Under the pieces are notes generated by a model. It saw only the letters and a program-made list of their open reading frames with translations, was not told the DNA's origin and made no database searches. The translations under genes and the position numbers were made by a program. Shown here piece by piece: positions 1 through 6,767 of a DNA stretch of 28,803 bases (position 1 is the stretch's first letter; each line of letters begins with the position of its first letter). Source of the DNA: Deltaproteobacteria bacterium (GTDB lineage Bacteria; Desulfobacterota; UBA8473); NCBI GenBank assembly GCA_030623035.1, contig JAUXFK010000004.1, positions 1-28,803 of the forward strand, read 5' to 3'.

Positions 1-193
1 AAAGAAAATGTGCATGATTCGGAATGAATACCCAAGCATAGCAAGAGGTTTTGGTCTCGGGCAGCAAGATTGAGAGGCGATCCAAAAAATCCTCACGATC
101 TTTATCATTCCTGAATATTTTTCGACGCTCTATCCCCCGGATCATAATGTGATGCAATACACCAGGAGCGTCCAGTCGTGATGATCTTGGCAT
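1..193 (-). CDS. REP-associated tyrosine transposase (RAYT, Y1/HUH family), partial
   Basis: The - strand carries an open frame from an ATG at 193 that runs off the left edge of the window, so only the first 64 residues are visible. It begins MPRSSRLDAPGVLHHIMIRG and continues IERRKIFRNDKDREDFLDRL, the usual opening of Y1-type transposases linked to REP palindromes. Near the edge it reads FIPNHAHFL, which holds the HUH metal-binding motif (H-A-H). In this family the HUH histidines bind a divalent metal and a downstream tyrosine, outside this window, nicks single-stranded DNA. A weak ribosome binding site, AGGAAAG, lies about 14 bases upstream. Family assignment is secure; whether the gene is intact cannot be known from here. 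A REP-like palindrome at 7940-8017 is a possible substrate, but that link is only an inference. Confidence 0.88.
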   Translation of the reverse strand, partial: MPRSSRLDAPGVLHHIMIRGIERRKIFRNDKDREDFLDRLSILLPETKTSCYAWVFIPNHAHFL

Positions 194-372
194 ACATTTT
201 CATCTATCACTTTCCTGATTCCCTGTCAACTTAGAATTTGAAGGGCGTCCCCTATATGGGGTATATTCCTGTTTTTACTAAGAGTCTTCAGTCTTCAGCC
301 TATCCACCTGTGTAGTTACAAAACTAAAACATCTTTTTCTGATCATGTCAACACAAAAGCTAGGAAGATACT

Positions 373-510
373 GTGGATGAAGTACTGGATGTGATGCGGC
401 TGCATCACTATTCAATTCATACTGAAAGGACATATTGCGAATGGATAAAAAAATACATTGTTTTCCACGGCATGAATTCACGCGATGATTTAAAGGACGG
501 TGAAAAAAAG
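373..510 (+). pseudogene. Truncated tyrosine recombinase (integron/XerC-like integrase), N-terminal fragment
   Basis: From the GTG at 373 the frame reads VDEVLDVMRLHHYSIHTERT then YCEWIKKYIVFHGM. This matches the N-terminal SAM-like DNA-binding domain of integron-type and related phage-type integrases, whose typical form is a MRLKHYSxRTEQxYVxWIKRFIxFH pattern. After about 45 codons the similarity stops and the remaining frame (to 750) looks like unrelated sequence. No catalytic domain (Arg, His and Tyr signature) is seen downstream in any frame. A stop codon lies in frame four codons upstream. I read this as the relic of an integrase gene. The end coordinate is approximate. A dispersed-repeat fragment begins about 50 bases further on. 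Confidence 0.7.
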
Positions 511-563
511 AATTTCAAATTGTCTGAGGGAGCTTGCAAAGTGAGTTATTTGCAGTTTAGCGT

Positions 564-622
564 AGTATCTATCCAGAAATGGCCCTTTTGCCCAATCTCT
601 GCATCAGTCTCAGATTTTAATC
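564..622. repeat. Partial copy of the dispersed repeat also found at 12616-12757
   Basis: This stretch contains ATCCAGAAATGGCCCTTTTG followed by CCCAATCTCTGCATCAG and CTCAGATTTTAATC. It lines up over roughly 55 bases with the left half of the inverted-repeat element at 12616-12757, with about one difference in six. The right half of that element, including its closing inverted terminus, is not recognisable here. It therefore looks like a truncated or decayed copy lying just beyond the integrase relic. Confidence 0.6.
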
Positions 623-710
623 TGACAAAGCGAAAAGGGATTTGGGCAACAACATGTTTTGAAGCAGCCTGCATTCTTGTCGGATCTTTTACAAGAGAGA
701 CTTTAAAAGA

Positions 711-1013
711 CTATAGAAACTCACACCCGATCCATGAGACGGTGTCATAGAGCGCATCATCGATGAATAGGTTTAATTCGCATGCATCACTATCCATCTT
801 TCCTTTAAGGGTCAACCTCGCCTTCACATCATGCATGGTGAACGGACCGAACTTGTATTTCTTTATCGTCATATTCATGATCCCATTTTCTGTGTCTTCG
901 ATTTCTGTAGTGATTTCTGTCCCCATTACAGAGGCCGACCCATGCATACACTCATCGATACAGTTGCTATAGGGCTCCTTAAACTCTACTGCTATTGCCT
1001 CCCCAGGCTTCAA
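711..1013 (-). CDS. Hypothetical protein, 100 aa, directly downstream of the MmgE/PrpD gene
   Basis: The frame begins with TTG at 1013, nine bases after the stop of the MmgE/PrpD-family gene, and is bounded upstream by that same TAA read in another phase. The translation is acidic and looks like an ordinary mixed alpha/beta sequence, for example FGPFTMHDVKARLTLKGKM. It has no signal peptide or membrane segment. I do not recognise a family. There is no clear ribosome binding site, so translation might depend on coupling to the gene before it. It could equally be the decayed tail of a longer protein, since the frame continues two or three codons above the TTG in the same style. Kept because its position and composition fit an operon partner better than a shadow frame; confidence is modest. 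Confidence 0.4.
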   Translation of the reverse strand: MKPGEAIAVEFKEPYSNCIDECMHGSASVMGTEITTEIEDTENGIMNMTIKKYKFGPFTMHDVKARLTLKGKMDSDACELNLFIDDALYDTVSWIGCEFL

Positions 1014-1022
1014 GCGATAAGG

Positions 1023-2450
1023 TTACGACCCTGACAAATGCTCCATAAGGATTGAGATGTCTCTCACTCCTTCGAGATTCATCAGGAGTTCTATCGCACT
1101 ATCGGTACTCTCTTGTCCTAGCACAGAAATGGCGTTGCTTTTGAACTTGTCTGCCAGCTCCTGGTCGGTCATTCTCGCCTTATCAGGCCACGGATTTCCC
1201 TTCTTCCAATCCCTTTCCTCTTCGAAGGTTTTTCCCCTGGCGGTCACCTGTACCTTGGAAAGGGGGACCCTCGGGTCATCCAGGATGGTTTTTCCATAAT
1301 CAGGATGGGCGTAGACCTCGATCTTCTTGAGGAAGCCCTGGATATCAGGGTTGTTGATGTTTTCATCCTTCTGCCAATCCGCACCACTTTTTATTCTGAA
1401 CGCTGCTGCTGCAAACGGATAGCTGGCAAGGAACTGGGCATCCACGTGGCTGTGGATCTCTGATACATTCCACGCAGGCAGGGTTACGAGCGGATCTATG
1501 AAAACCTTGACCTCCTCGATCTCCTCTGGGTTGAGGCTGTTCTTCTCGATGATGTCGATAAAGCAATCGAGCCCTCCGTGCATGGCTCTACAACATGGAT
1601 AGGGTTTGTAGATAATCCTGGTAGGGAACCTCCACTTCTCTCCGATCTTCTTGAGGATAAGTTCAGGTCTCCATCTCTGTGATCCACAGAACTCGAAGAA
1701 CCCGTGTTCGCCATCCAATACTGTCTTATCACCAGCATATCCCTCTTTTGCAAGGAGAACGGCGAGAATTTCGGCCTGTGAGATAAAGCCCGCAGATCCG
1801 TACTTTGTCATGGCATTGGGAGTAGTGTGGCTCCACTTGCCCATGGTGGGAACAGGAGAGATGTGTCCTGCGATACCCATGGCATTGCCAAGACTTTCGC
1901 CATCGAGTCCGAGGACCTTTGCCAACCCAGCAACCCCTGCAAATATGCAAAAGCCCATCCCTGACACAGCCGGCATTTCCATTCTTACGAAATCTGGGTC
2001 ATCAGCAACAAACCATCGCCACTCAGATAGGGCACCTCCTAAACGGATGGAGAGTTCATAAGCAATGGAGAGAGCCACTATCAAATCTTTGCCTGAAAGA
2101 GAAAGGGCCTCTGCCATGGCAAGGGGAGCGGGTGTAACCATTGGAGGGGCATGACCAGCGGGAAACATCAGACCGTCCATATCCAGTGCGTTCATCAATT
2201 CCCCGTTTGCAAAGGATGCGGACAGGGAAGATACCCTTTGATTCGATCCCAATATGGTCGATTCAGGAGAACCACCGATCGCCTTAGAAACGTTGATAGC
2301 ATATTTCCCCTTATCAACGAGGGTACCTGCTATTGCACATCCAATAGAATCGAGAAGCATTCTCTTGGTGTTATGAACCACATCGAACGGCAAACTCTCA
2401 AATTCAACATCGAGTATGAAACGCGTTATGCCTTCCATAATTTCTTTCAT
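1023..2450 (-). CDS. MmgE/PrpD family protein
   Basis: Product of 475 aa from the ATG at 2450, chosen over an upstream in-frame ATG at 2534 because GGGAGG lies seven bases before it and the family normally opens with a helix like ITRFILDVEFESLPFDVVHN. The N-terminal helical domain (to about residue 265) contains GHAPPMVTPAPLAMAEALSL and KYGSAGFISQAEILAVLLAK. The smaller alpha/beta domain contains the typical YKPYPCCRAMHGGLD block. The family includes 2-methylcitrate dehydratase, cis-aconitate decarboxylase and iminodisuccinate epimerase. No propionate-cycle partners (prpB, prpC) are nearby, so the substrate cannot be assigned; a cytoplasmic dehydratase, epimerase or decarboxylase acting on a small polycarboxylate is the limit of the inference. 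A 100-codon ORF follows it after nine bases. Confidence 0.9.
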   Translation of the reverse strand: MKEIMEGITRFILDVEFESLPFDVVHNTKRMLLDSIGCAIAGTLVDKGKYAINVSKAIGGSPESTILGSNQRVSSLSASFANGELMNALDMDGLMFPAGHAPPMVTPAPLAMAEALSLSGKDLIVALSIAYELSIRLGGALSEWRWFVADDPDFVRMEMPAVSGMGFCIFAGVAGLAKVLGLDGESLGNAMGIAGHISPVPTMGKWSHTTPNAMTKYGSAGFISQAEILAVLLAKEGYAGDKTVLDGEHGFFEFCGSQRWRPELILKKIGEKWRFPTRIIYKPYPCCRAMHGGLDCFIDIIEKNSLNPEEIEEVKVFIDPLVTLPAWNVSEIHSHVDAQFLASYPFAAAAFRIKSGADWQKDENINNPDIQGFLKKIEVYAHPDYGKTILDDPRVPLSKVQVTARGKTFEEERDWKKGNPWPDKARMTDQELADKFKSNAISVLGQESTDSAIELLMNLEGVRDISILMEHLSGS

Positions 2451-2599
2451 TTCTATTCCTCCCTTATTCAGATGCGTCCCTGTATATCCTTGCAGGAAGT
2501 ACCCAGATGGCAAGCCTATCTCATGGTTTTGCATCTATCTAATAGAAAACTTACAATTACGGTAACAGTTTAGCTTTTTGAAGTTTTAGTTGCTAAGGC

Positions 2600-2703
2600 G
2601 GTGGTCAAATTTTAACGCGTGCAACTGTTTGAACATCTAAGTGAGTTAAGAAAGAACAGGGGGGAAAGATGCGAGTTCTGCACGGGTTAAAATTTGATTG
2701 CCG
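2600..2703. repeat. MITE-like inverted-repeat element, about 104 bp
   Basis: The left arm contains TCAAATTTTAACGCGTGCA (2605-2623). The right arm contains TGCACGGGTTAAAATTTGA (2679-2697), whose reverse complement is TCAAATTTTAACCCGTGCA. That is 18 of 19 positions matching, and weaker pairing extends several bases on each side. The arms enclose about 55 bases without coding potential. No clear target duplication is visible. Arms this long and distant suggest a small non-autonomous mobile element or a strong RNA hairpin. Confidence 0.6.
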
Positions 2704-2750
2704 TTGAAGCTTGGCCAGTGCTTTCTGTTTCATAAGGCTAAAATAATACC

Positions 2751-2825
2751 AATTACGCATTATAGGAAGAATTGTGCGAGTGCGTCAAGGGGAAATGGGG
2801 ATTTTTATAATGAGGTGCGTAAATT
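2751..2825. promoter_or_regulatory. Imperfect inverted repeat upstream of the actin-like gene
   Basis: AATTACGCATTATA at 2751 is mirrored by TATAATGAGGTGCGTAAATT at 2806-2825; the second arm carries a few extra bases. It lies 80 bases before the start of the actin-like gene. It could be an operator, a centromere-like site or chance in AT-rich DNA. No direct iterons of the parC type are obvious. Confidence 0.3.
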
Positions 2826-2905
2826 TTCCCTTTTTATATCTTTAAATTTGTGATAGAGATAGAAAATCGATAAAAATAACACAACTATTGTAAATGGAGG
2901 AAGGA

Positions 2906-3961
2906 ATGGAAATCCTTGGTATAGATGTTGGTTTTGGGTTTACAAAAGCCACGAATGGTAAAGACTTCATAATATTTAAGTCACTTTTTGGAGAGGCAAG
3001 AGAGATACAATTTCAGATGGATATCGGAGATTCTTCTTTATCTGATAATTTACATGTTACGATTGATGATCAATCGTATTTTGTAGGTGATTATGCTGAG
3101 AAGCAATCGAATGCCACGCAATTCACATTGCACCAGGAAAGCCTTTTGACCGACTTTACCAGGATTTTGGCTTTAACTGCTGCAGGAAGTATTACGGAAA
3201 AGTATTTACCTCTTAGAGTTGTAACCGGGCTTCCAATCGGTTATTTAAAACAATATCACCAGCAATTTGCAAAGATATTAACCGGTCAACACGATATAAC
3301 ATACCACAACCCTGATGGCACTAAGTTTTCAAGAAAGATAAATATCGATAAGGTTTTGATCGTACCTCAACCATTGGGTAGTGTTTTTAATCTTTTAATG
3401 GATGACTGTGGGAAGATCGTTAATAAGGAACTGAAAAAACAGAAGATAGGTGTGGTTGATATTGGCTTTCGGACAACAGATTTCAGTGTTTTTGATCAGT
3501 TGCGCTATATTGAGCGTGGCAGCGCTACAACTGACACTGGGATTTCGAAGAGTCTCGGAGTTGTTTCAAAAAAACTCAGTGAGGAATGTGACGTTAACGT
3601 AGAAGTCTACCGCTTGTACAAAGCAATGAGGACAGGTTTTATAAAAATTCGAGGAAAAGAGTACAATATTTCGAAGCTCATAGATCAGGTATTTGCCCAT
3701 TCTGCCAGAACGATCGCAAACGACGTTGAGCGCCTTTGGTCGAATGACTGGGATATTGATACAATCATCTTGACAGGTGGAGGTAGCGTAGAATTGGCTG
3801 AGCATATCCAACCGTTGATTGTTGGAAATATTATACCTCTTGAAAACAGTATTGATATACGGATGAATAATGTTCAGGGGTATTTAAAGTACGGGAAATA
3901 TAAATGGGACAAATCATCTCCAGAAAGCCCGCCTTCGCCTAAAGAACAGGAAGAAACATAA
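2906..3961 (+). CDS. ParM/StbA-like actin-family ATPase (orphan)
   Basis: Product of 351 aa from the ATG at 2906. An ATG at 2894 is also in frame, but GGAGG at 2896-2900 is a ribosome binding site ideally spaced for the second. The actin fold signatures are present in order: phosphate-1 motif GIDVGFGFTKA near the N terminus, phosphate-2 motif GVVDIGFRTTDFSVF in mid-protein, and the adenosine motif IILTGGGS near residue 290. The layout matches bacterial and archaeal ParM-like actins, which form filaments that move plasmids or other cargo. The C-terminal tail (KSSPESPPSPKEQEE) is a low-complexity acidic and proline-rich extension. No ParR-like adaptor gene is adjacent: the next gene downstream is a metabolic aminotransferase 164 bases away. 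It may be a plasmid remnant or a chromosomal cytoskeletal actin. Confidence 0.87.
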   Translation: MEILGIDVGFGFTKATNGKDFIIFKSLFGEAREIQFQMDIGDSSLSDNLHVTIDDQSYFVGDYAEKQSNATQFTLHQESLLTDFTRILALTAAGSITEKYLPLRVVTGLPIGYLKQYHQQFAKILTGQHDITYHNPDGTKFSRKINIDKVLIVPQPLGSVFNLLMDDCGKIVNKELKKQKIGVVDIGFRTTDFSVFDQLRYIERGSATTDTGISKSLGVVSKKLSEECDVNVEVYRLYKAMRTGFIKIRGKEYNISKLIDQVFAHSARTIANDVERLWSNDWDIDTIILTGGGSVELAEHIQPLIVGNIIPLENSIDIRMNNVQGYLKYGKYKWDKSSPESPPSPKEQEET

Positions 3962-4125
3962 AGAGAGTCTTTGCAAGTTCAAAAACTACTTATTTCTATC
4001 CTCAATAGCGGTTACATTACATATTGGAACATACCCTTTTTGCGAACTAAAGCAGACTCTTTGACCCGTCTCAGGCTTGCAAAGTAATGCTTGAATTATA
4101 GTTATCCAAAATAAGGAAAAGACCT

Positions 4126-5304
4126 TTGGAGAGAGAAAAGACAAAGGAAAAGAGGGTATGCAGCGCCCTGGCTCCGTTTGGCACCACGATTTTTACTGAG
4201 ATGACCACCCTTAGTAACAAAGAGGGTGCCATAAATCTTTCACAGGGGTTTCCTGATTTTGACGGTCCAATAGAGGTTCGCAAGGCAGCTTCCGAAGCGA
4301 TAATGCGGGGACCTAACCAGTATTGCCCATCTATTGGCTTGGCTTTGTTGCGTAGCGCTGTGGCAGACAAGACGAAACGATTTTATGGAGTAAACGTAGA
4401 CCCGGATACCCAGGTAACAGTAACAGCCGGGGCATCCGAAGGGCTTGCAGCCACTTTGCTCGGGCTTTTAGAACCCGGAGATGAGGTGATCCTTATTGAG
4501 CCCTGTTATGATTTGTATCCGGCGATGATTGCCAGGGCTGGGGCGCATGCTGTGTATGTTTCTCTCGTACGTCCCGGATTTGATTTGCCAAAGGAACAGC
4601 TTAAAATGGTGATTGGGAAAAAGACACGGGCCATTTTGATTAATAATCCGCAGAACCCATGTGGTAAGGTTTTTTCTAATGAAGAGCTGAATTGGCTGGG
4701 AAGGCTCTGCAGGAAGCACGATGTGCTCATGATCAGTGATGAGGTATATGAGCATTTGGTCTATGACGGTCGATCCCATGTGACATTACTCAATTTTCCG
4801 CAGTTTGCGGATCGTGTTATTGTGATATCCTCAACTGCCAAGACTTTTTCAATGACAGGTTGGAAGGTTGGCTATGTGATCGCATCCGAGGCACTAAGTG
4901 AGGCAGTGCGGATGAGCCACCAGTTTATCACTTTTTGCACTCCTGGCGCACTCCAGGAAGCAATGGCTCTCGCTATGAATATGGATGATAGCTACTACGA
5001 TTCTCTGCTAAAAGGATACTCTGCAAAACGGGAAATATTTTGTAATGCACTGGCAGATATGGGGTTCGAAGTGCTGTGGCCAGAGGGGACATATTATGCA
5101 TCGATCGATATCGGTACACTCGATTTTTTTGACGATCTGGCATTCTGTCGTTATCTTGTAAGTCATGTGGGTGTAGCGGCTATTCCTTCGTCATTTTTTT
5201 GGAACGAGCGCCGGGGTGGACGCGACCTGGTTAGATTCTGTTTTTGCAAGAAAGACGAGACACTAACAGAGGCGATTCGTCGTCTTAAGAAGTGGAAGAG
5301 ATGA
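4126..5304 (+). CDS. Pyridoxal-phosphate aminotransferase, class I/II (methionine/glutamine/kynurenine aminotransferase type)
   Basis: Product of 392 aa starting at TTG (4126), preceded by AAGGA eight bases upstream; no ATG lies near enough to give a complete fold. Fold-type I signatures are clear: NLSQGFPDFDGP substrate-side loop, TVTAGASEGLAATLLGLLEP, NNPQNPCGKVF, SDEVYEHLVYD with the pyridine-binding Asp, and the PLP lysine in SSTAKTFSMTGWKVGY. The GFPDFDGP opening resembles the YbdL / kynurenine aminotransferase / glutamine transaminase K group, which transfers amino groups from methionine, glutamine or aromatic amino acids to 2-oxo acids. Its stop overlaps the start of the omega-amidase gene as ATGA, so the two are translationally coupled. 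That partner supports a glutamine-dependent transamination whose product, 2-oxoglutaramate, is removed by the amidase. Confidence 0.9.
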   Translation: MEREKTKEKRVCSALAPFGTTIFTEMTTLSNKEGAINLSQGFPDFDGPIEVRKAASEAIMRGPNQYCPSIGLALLRSAVADKTKRFYGVNVDPDTQVTVTAGASEGLAATLLGLLEPGDEVILIEPCYDLYPAMIARAGAHAVYVSLVRPGFDLPKEQLKMVIGKKTRAILINNPQNPCGKVFSNEELNWLGRLCRKHDVLMISDEVYEHLVYDGRSHVTLLNFPQFADRVIVISSTAKTFSMTGWKVGYVIASEALSEAVRMSHQFITFCTPGALQEAMALAMNMDDSYYDSLLKGYSAKREIFCNALADMGFEVLWPEGTYYASIDIGTLDFFDDLAFCRYLVSHVGVAAIPSSFFWNERRGGRDLVRFCFCKKDETLTEAIRRLKKWKR

Positions 5305-6062
5305 AGATAGCGGCTTTGCAATTGGATGTAATATGGGAAGACCGTAAGGAGAACTATCGACGGGTGTTTCGGTTTGCAAGGGAGGCGGCAGATGCAGGTG
5401 CTGATGTTTTTGTGCTTCCAGAGATGTTTGCCACGGGATTTTCGATGAATCTTCCGGTTACAGCCGAAAAGCATGATGGCGAGACAGCCGGCTTTATACG
5501 CTCCCTAGCAAGGGAATTTGATATGAATGTGATTGCCGGGTTGGTGCTTGAGGGCAAAGACCAAAGAGGTCGTAACACAGCTTTCGTTGTGGACAGAGGG
5601 GGAATCGATGTTGCCATATATACAAAATCGCATCTTATCGGTATTTTAAAAGAAGACATATACCATGAACCAGGAGATGGGCCTAAAATGTTTACCTTAG
5701 ATGATATGGATTGTGCCTGTTTTATATGTTACGATTTGCGTTTTCCTGAACTGTTTAGACTTGTGGCGAATGTTTGCAGCCTTGTTTTTGTGATTGCTTC
5801 CTGGCCGAGTGTTCGCCAACATCATTGGGATATGCTCTTAAAGGCACGGGCAATAGAGAATCAGCTTTATGTGGTTGGTGTTAACCGCATTGGAGAAGGG
5901 GGAGGGATGACCTTTGCAGGCGGCAGTATGATTTGTAGCCCGCTGGGAGATGTGATTGCACATGGAGGTAACAAAGAAGGGTTGATTATAGGGGTTGTGA
6001 ACCAGACAACAGTCAACGAGGTCCGATGCGAGATGCCTTTCCTCAAAGATCGTCGTTTTTAA
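5301..6062 (+). CDS. Nitrilase-family amidase, omega-amidase (YafV/Nit2-like)
   Basis: Product of 253 aa from the ATG at 5301, which overlaps the preceding stop as ATGA; a GTG at 5292 is also in frame but less likely. The nitrilase catalytic triad is visible: Glu in VLPEMFATGFSMN, Lys in AIYTKSHLIG, and Cys in CFICYDLRFPELFR. CYDLRFPELFR and the GFSMN motif after the Glu are typical of bacterial YafV-type omega-amidases, which hydrolyse 2-oxoglutaramate to 2-oxoglutarate and ammonia (or 2-oxosuccinamate to oxaloacetate). The late block LLKARAIENQLYVVGVNRIG is also typical. It is cytoplasmic, with no signal peptide. Coupling to the aminotransferase makes a repair or salvage role in glutamine-dependent transamination likely. 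Confidence 0.9.
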   Translation: MKIAALQLDVIWEDRKENYRRVFRFAREAADAGADVFVLPEMFATGFSMNLPVTAEKHDGETAGFIRSLAREFDMNVIAGLVLEGKDQRGRNTAFVVDRGGIDVAIYTKSHLIGILKEDIYHEPGDGPKMFTLDDMDCACFICYDLRFPELFRLVANVCSLVFVIASWPSVRQHHWDMLLKARAIENQLYVVGVNRIGEGGGMTFAGGSMICSPLGDVIAHGGNKEGLIIGVVNQTTVNEVRCEMPFLKDRRF

Positions 6063-6092
6063 AGCCCTTTTGTATTTGAATAAAAATATTTT

Positions 6093-6305
6093 TTATACTA
6101 TAATTATCCTTGAAGACGCCATGAATGGTTCAAGCTCATCTGTAACATTCGCTATTTTATCTAAAAAACTGCATAATAAATCTGCCTGTTCCAAACTTTC
6201 ATACAGATTGAGCATCCCTAGCATGAAGTGCATTAATTTTGGGTTTTGTGACATTTTTTTGTATAGTCTTTCCAAATCTTGCTCAATTATTTTTTCATCT
6301 ACCAT
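6093..6305 (-). CDS. Small hypothetical protein, 70 aa
   Basis: Convergent with the omega-amidase gene and ending 30 bases from its stop. I choose the ATG at 6305 (the second in frame) because GGAG lies seven bases upstream. The sequence is helical and leucine/methionine-rich (MSQNPKLMHFMLGMLNLYES then LEQADLLCSFLDKIANV), without a signal peptide or clear membrane segment. I do not recognise a family with certainty; the pattern of short amphipathic helices is only loosely like small DUF1641-type proteins. Base composition is as AT-rich as the surrounding non-coding DNA, so it may be a chance frame. Confidence 0.45.
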   Translation of the reverse strand: MVDEKIIEQDLERLYKKMSQNPKLMHFMLGMLNLYESLEQADLLCSFLDKIANVTDELEPFMASSRIIIV

Positions 6306-6767
6306 TTTAAACTCCATTTTTTTATTGAACAGATATGAACTCGCTATTCAGACAATGATATATAGCATTTTTCCCCTTTGCTACTCTCCATCTCTTTTTT
6401 GGAGAAACCCTAAGAACGAATATGCCGATGAACCCTTCAAAATCAAAAACCCTTTTATCTAATTTATATAAGCAAAATATGTGCCGAGATTATTTCGCTT
6501 TTAATAAAAATGGTTCATCCGTATTTAAAATGAGAAATTTCCTTTGTAAGAAGCCTGTTTGAGGTCGTGTGAAGGGAAATTTTTCAAAAGATTGGATGAA
6601 ATTACGTCAAAAATTGACTTTTATCGTCTTTTTATGGACTTGGAGCATAACGATCAACTTTTTATTAAGGATAAAAAACGGTAAATTTAAAAAATTTCGG
6701 CGGTGATTTTTTTATTCAATCGCCTGTATGTATTTAACTCTGAAAACTGAGCAGGAGGTCGCTCAAG
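6306..6767. other. AT-rich intergenic region upstream of the BcrC-like gene
   Basis: About 460 bases with no supported gene. It contains a short hairpin (TCTCCA at 6385-6390 with TGGAGA at 6400-6405) and a weak imperfect inverted repeat around 6510-6596. The promoter for the BcrC-like gene should lie here; a strong ribosome binding site AGGAGGT is at 6752-6758. No sigma54 consensus was found. Confidence 0.5.

Larger units (their letters stand above)
2451..2905. other. Intergenic region between divergent MmgE/PrpD and actin-like genes
   Basis: About 455 bases with no convincing gene. It holds two inverted-repeat structures, described separately (2600-2703 and 2751-2825). As the two flanking genes diverge, both promoters should lie here, but I could not pick convincing -35/-10 pairs. 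The last 70 bases before the actin-like gene are very AT-rich. Confidence 0.6.

Noticed and set aside
284..297. Tandem GTCTTCA repeats upstream of the integrase relic.
   Set aside because: Two units only, too short to call a repeat array or attachment site.
2151..2573. 140-codon + strand frame across the MmgE/PrpD start.
   Set aside because: Antisense to a well-supported gene, rich in Cys, His and Arg with no protein-like pattern; a shadow frame.
2551..2577. CAATTAC followed by GTAACAGTTTAGC, resembling a right end joined to a left end of the 19.5/23.1-kb MITE family.
   Set aside because: Only short matches, no matching second end at the expected distance, and the interior of the family is absent; chance cannot be excluded.
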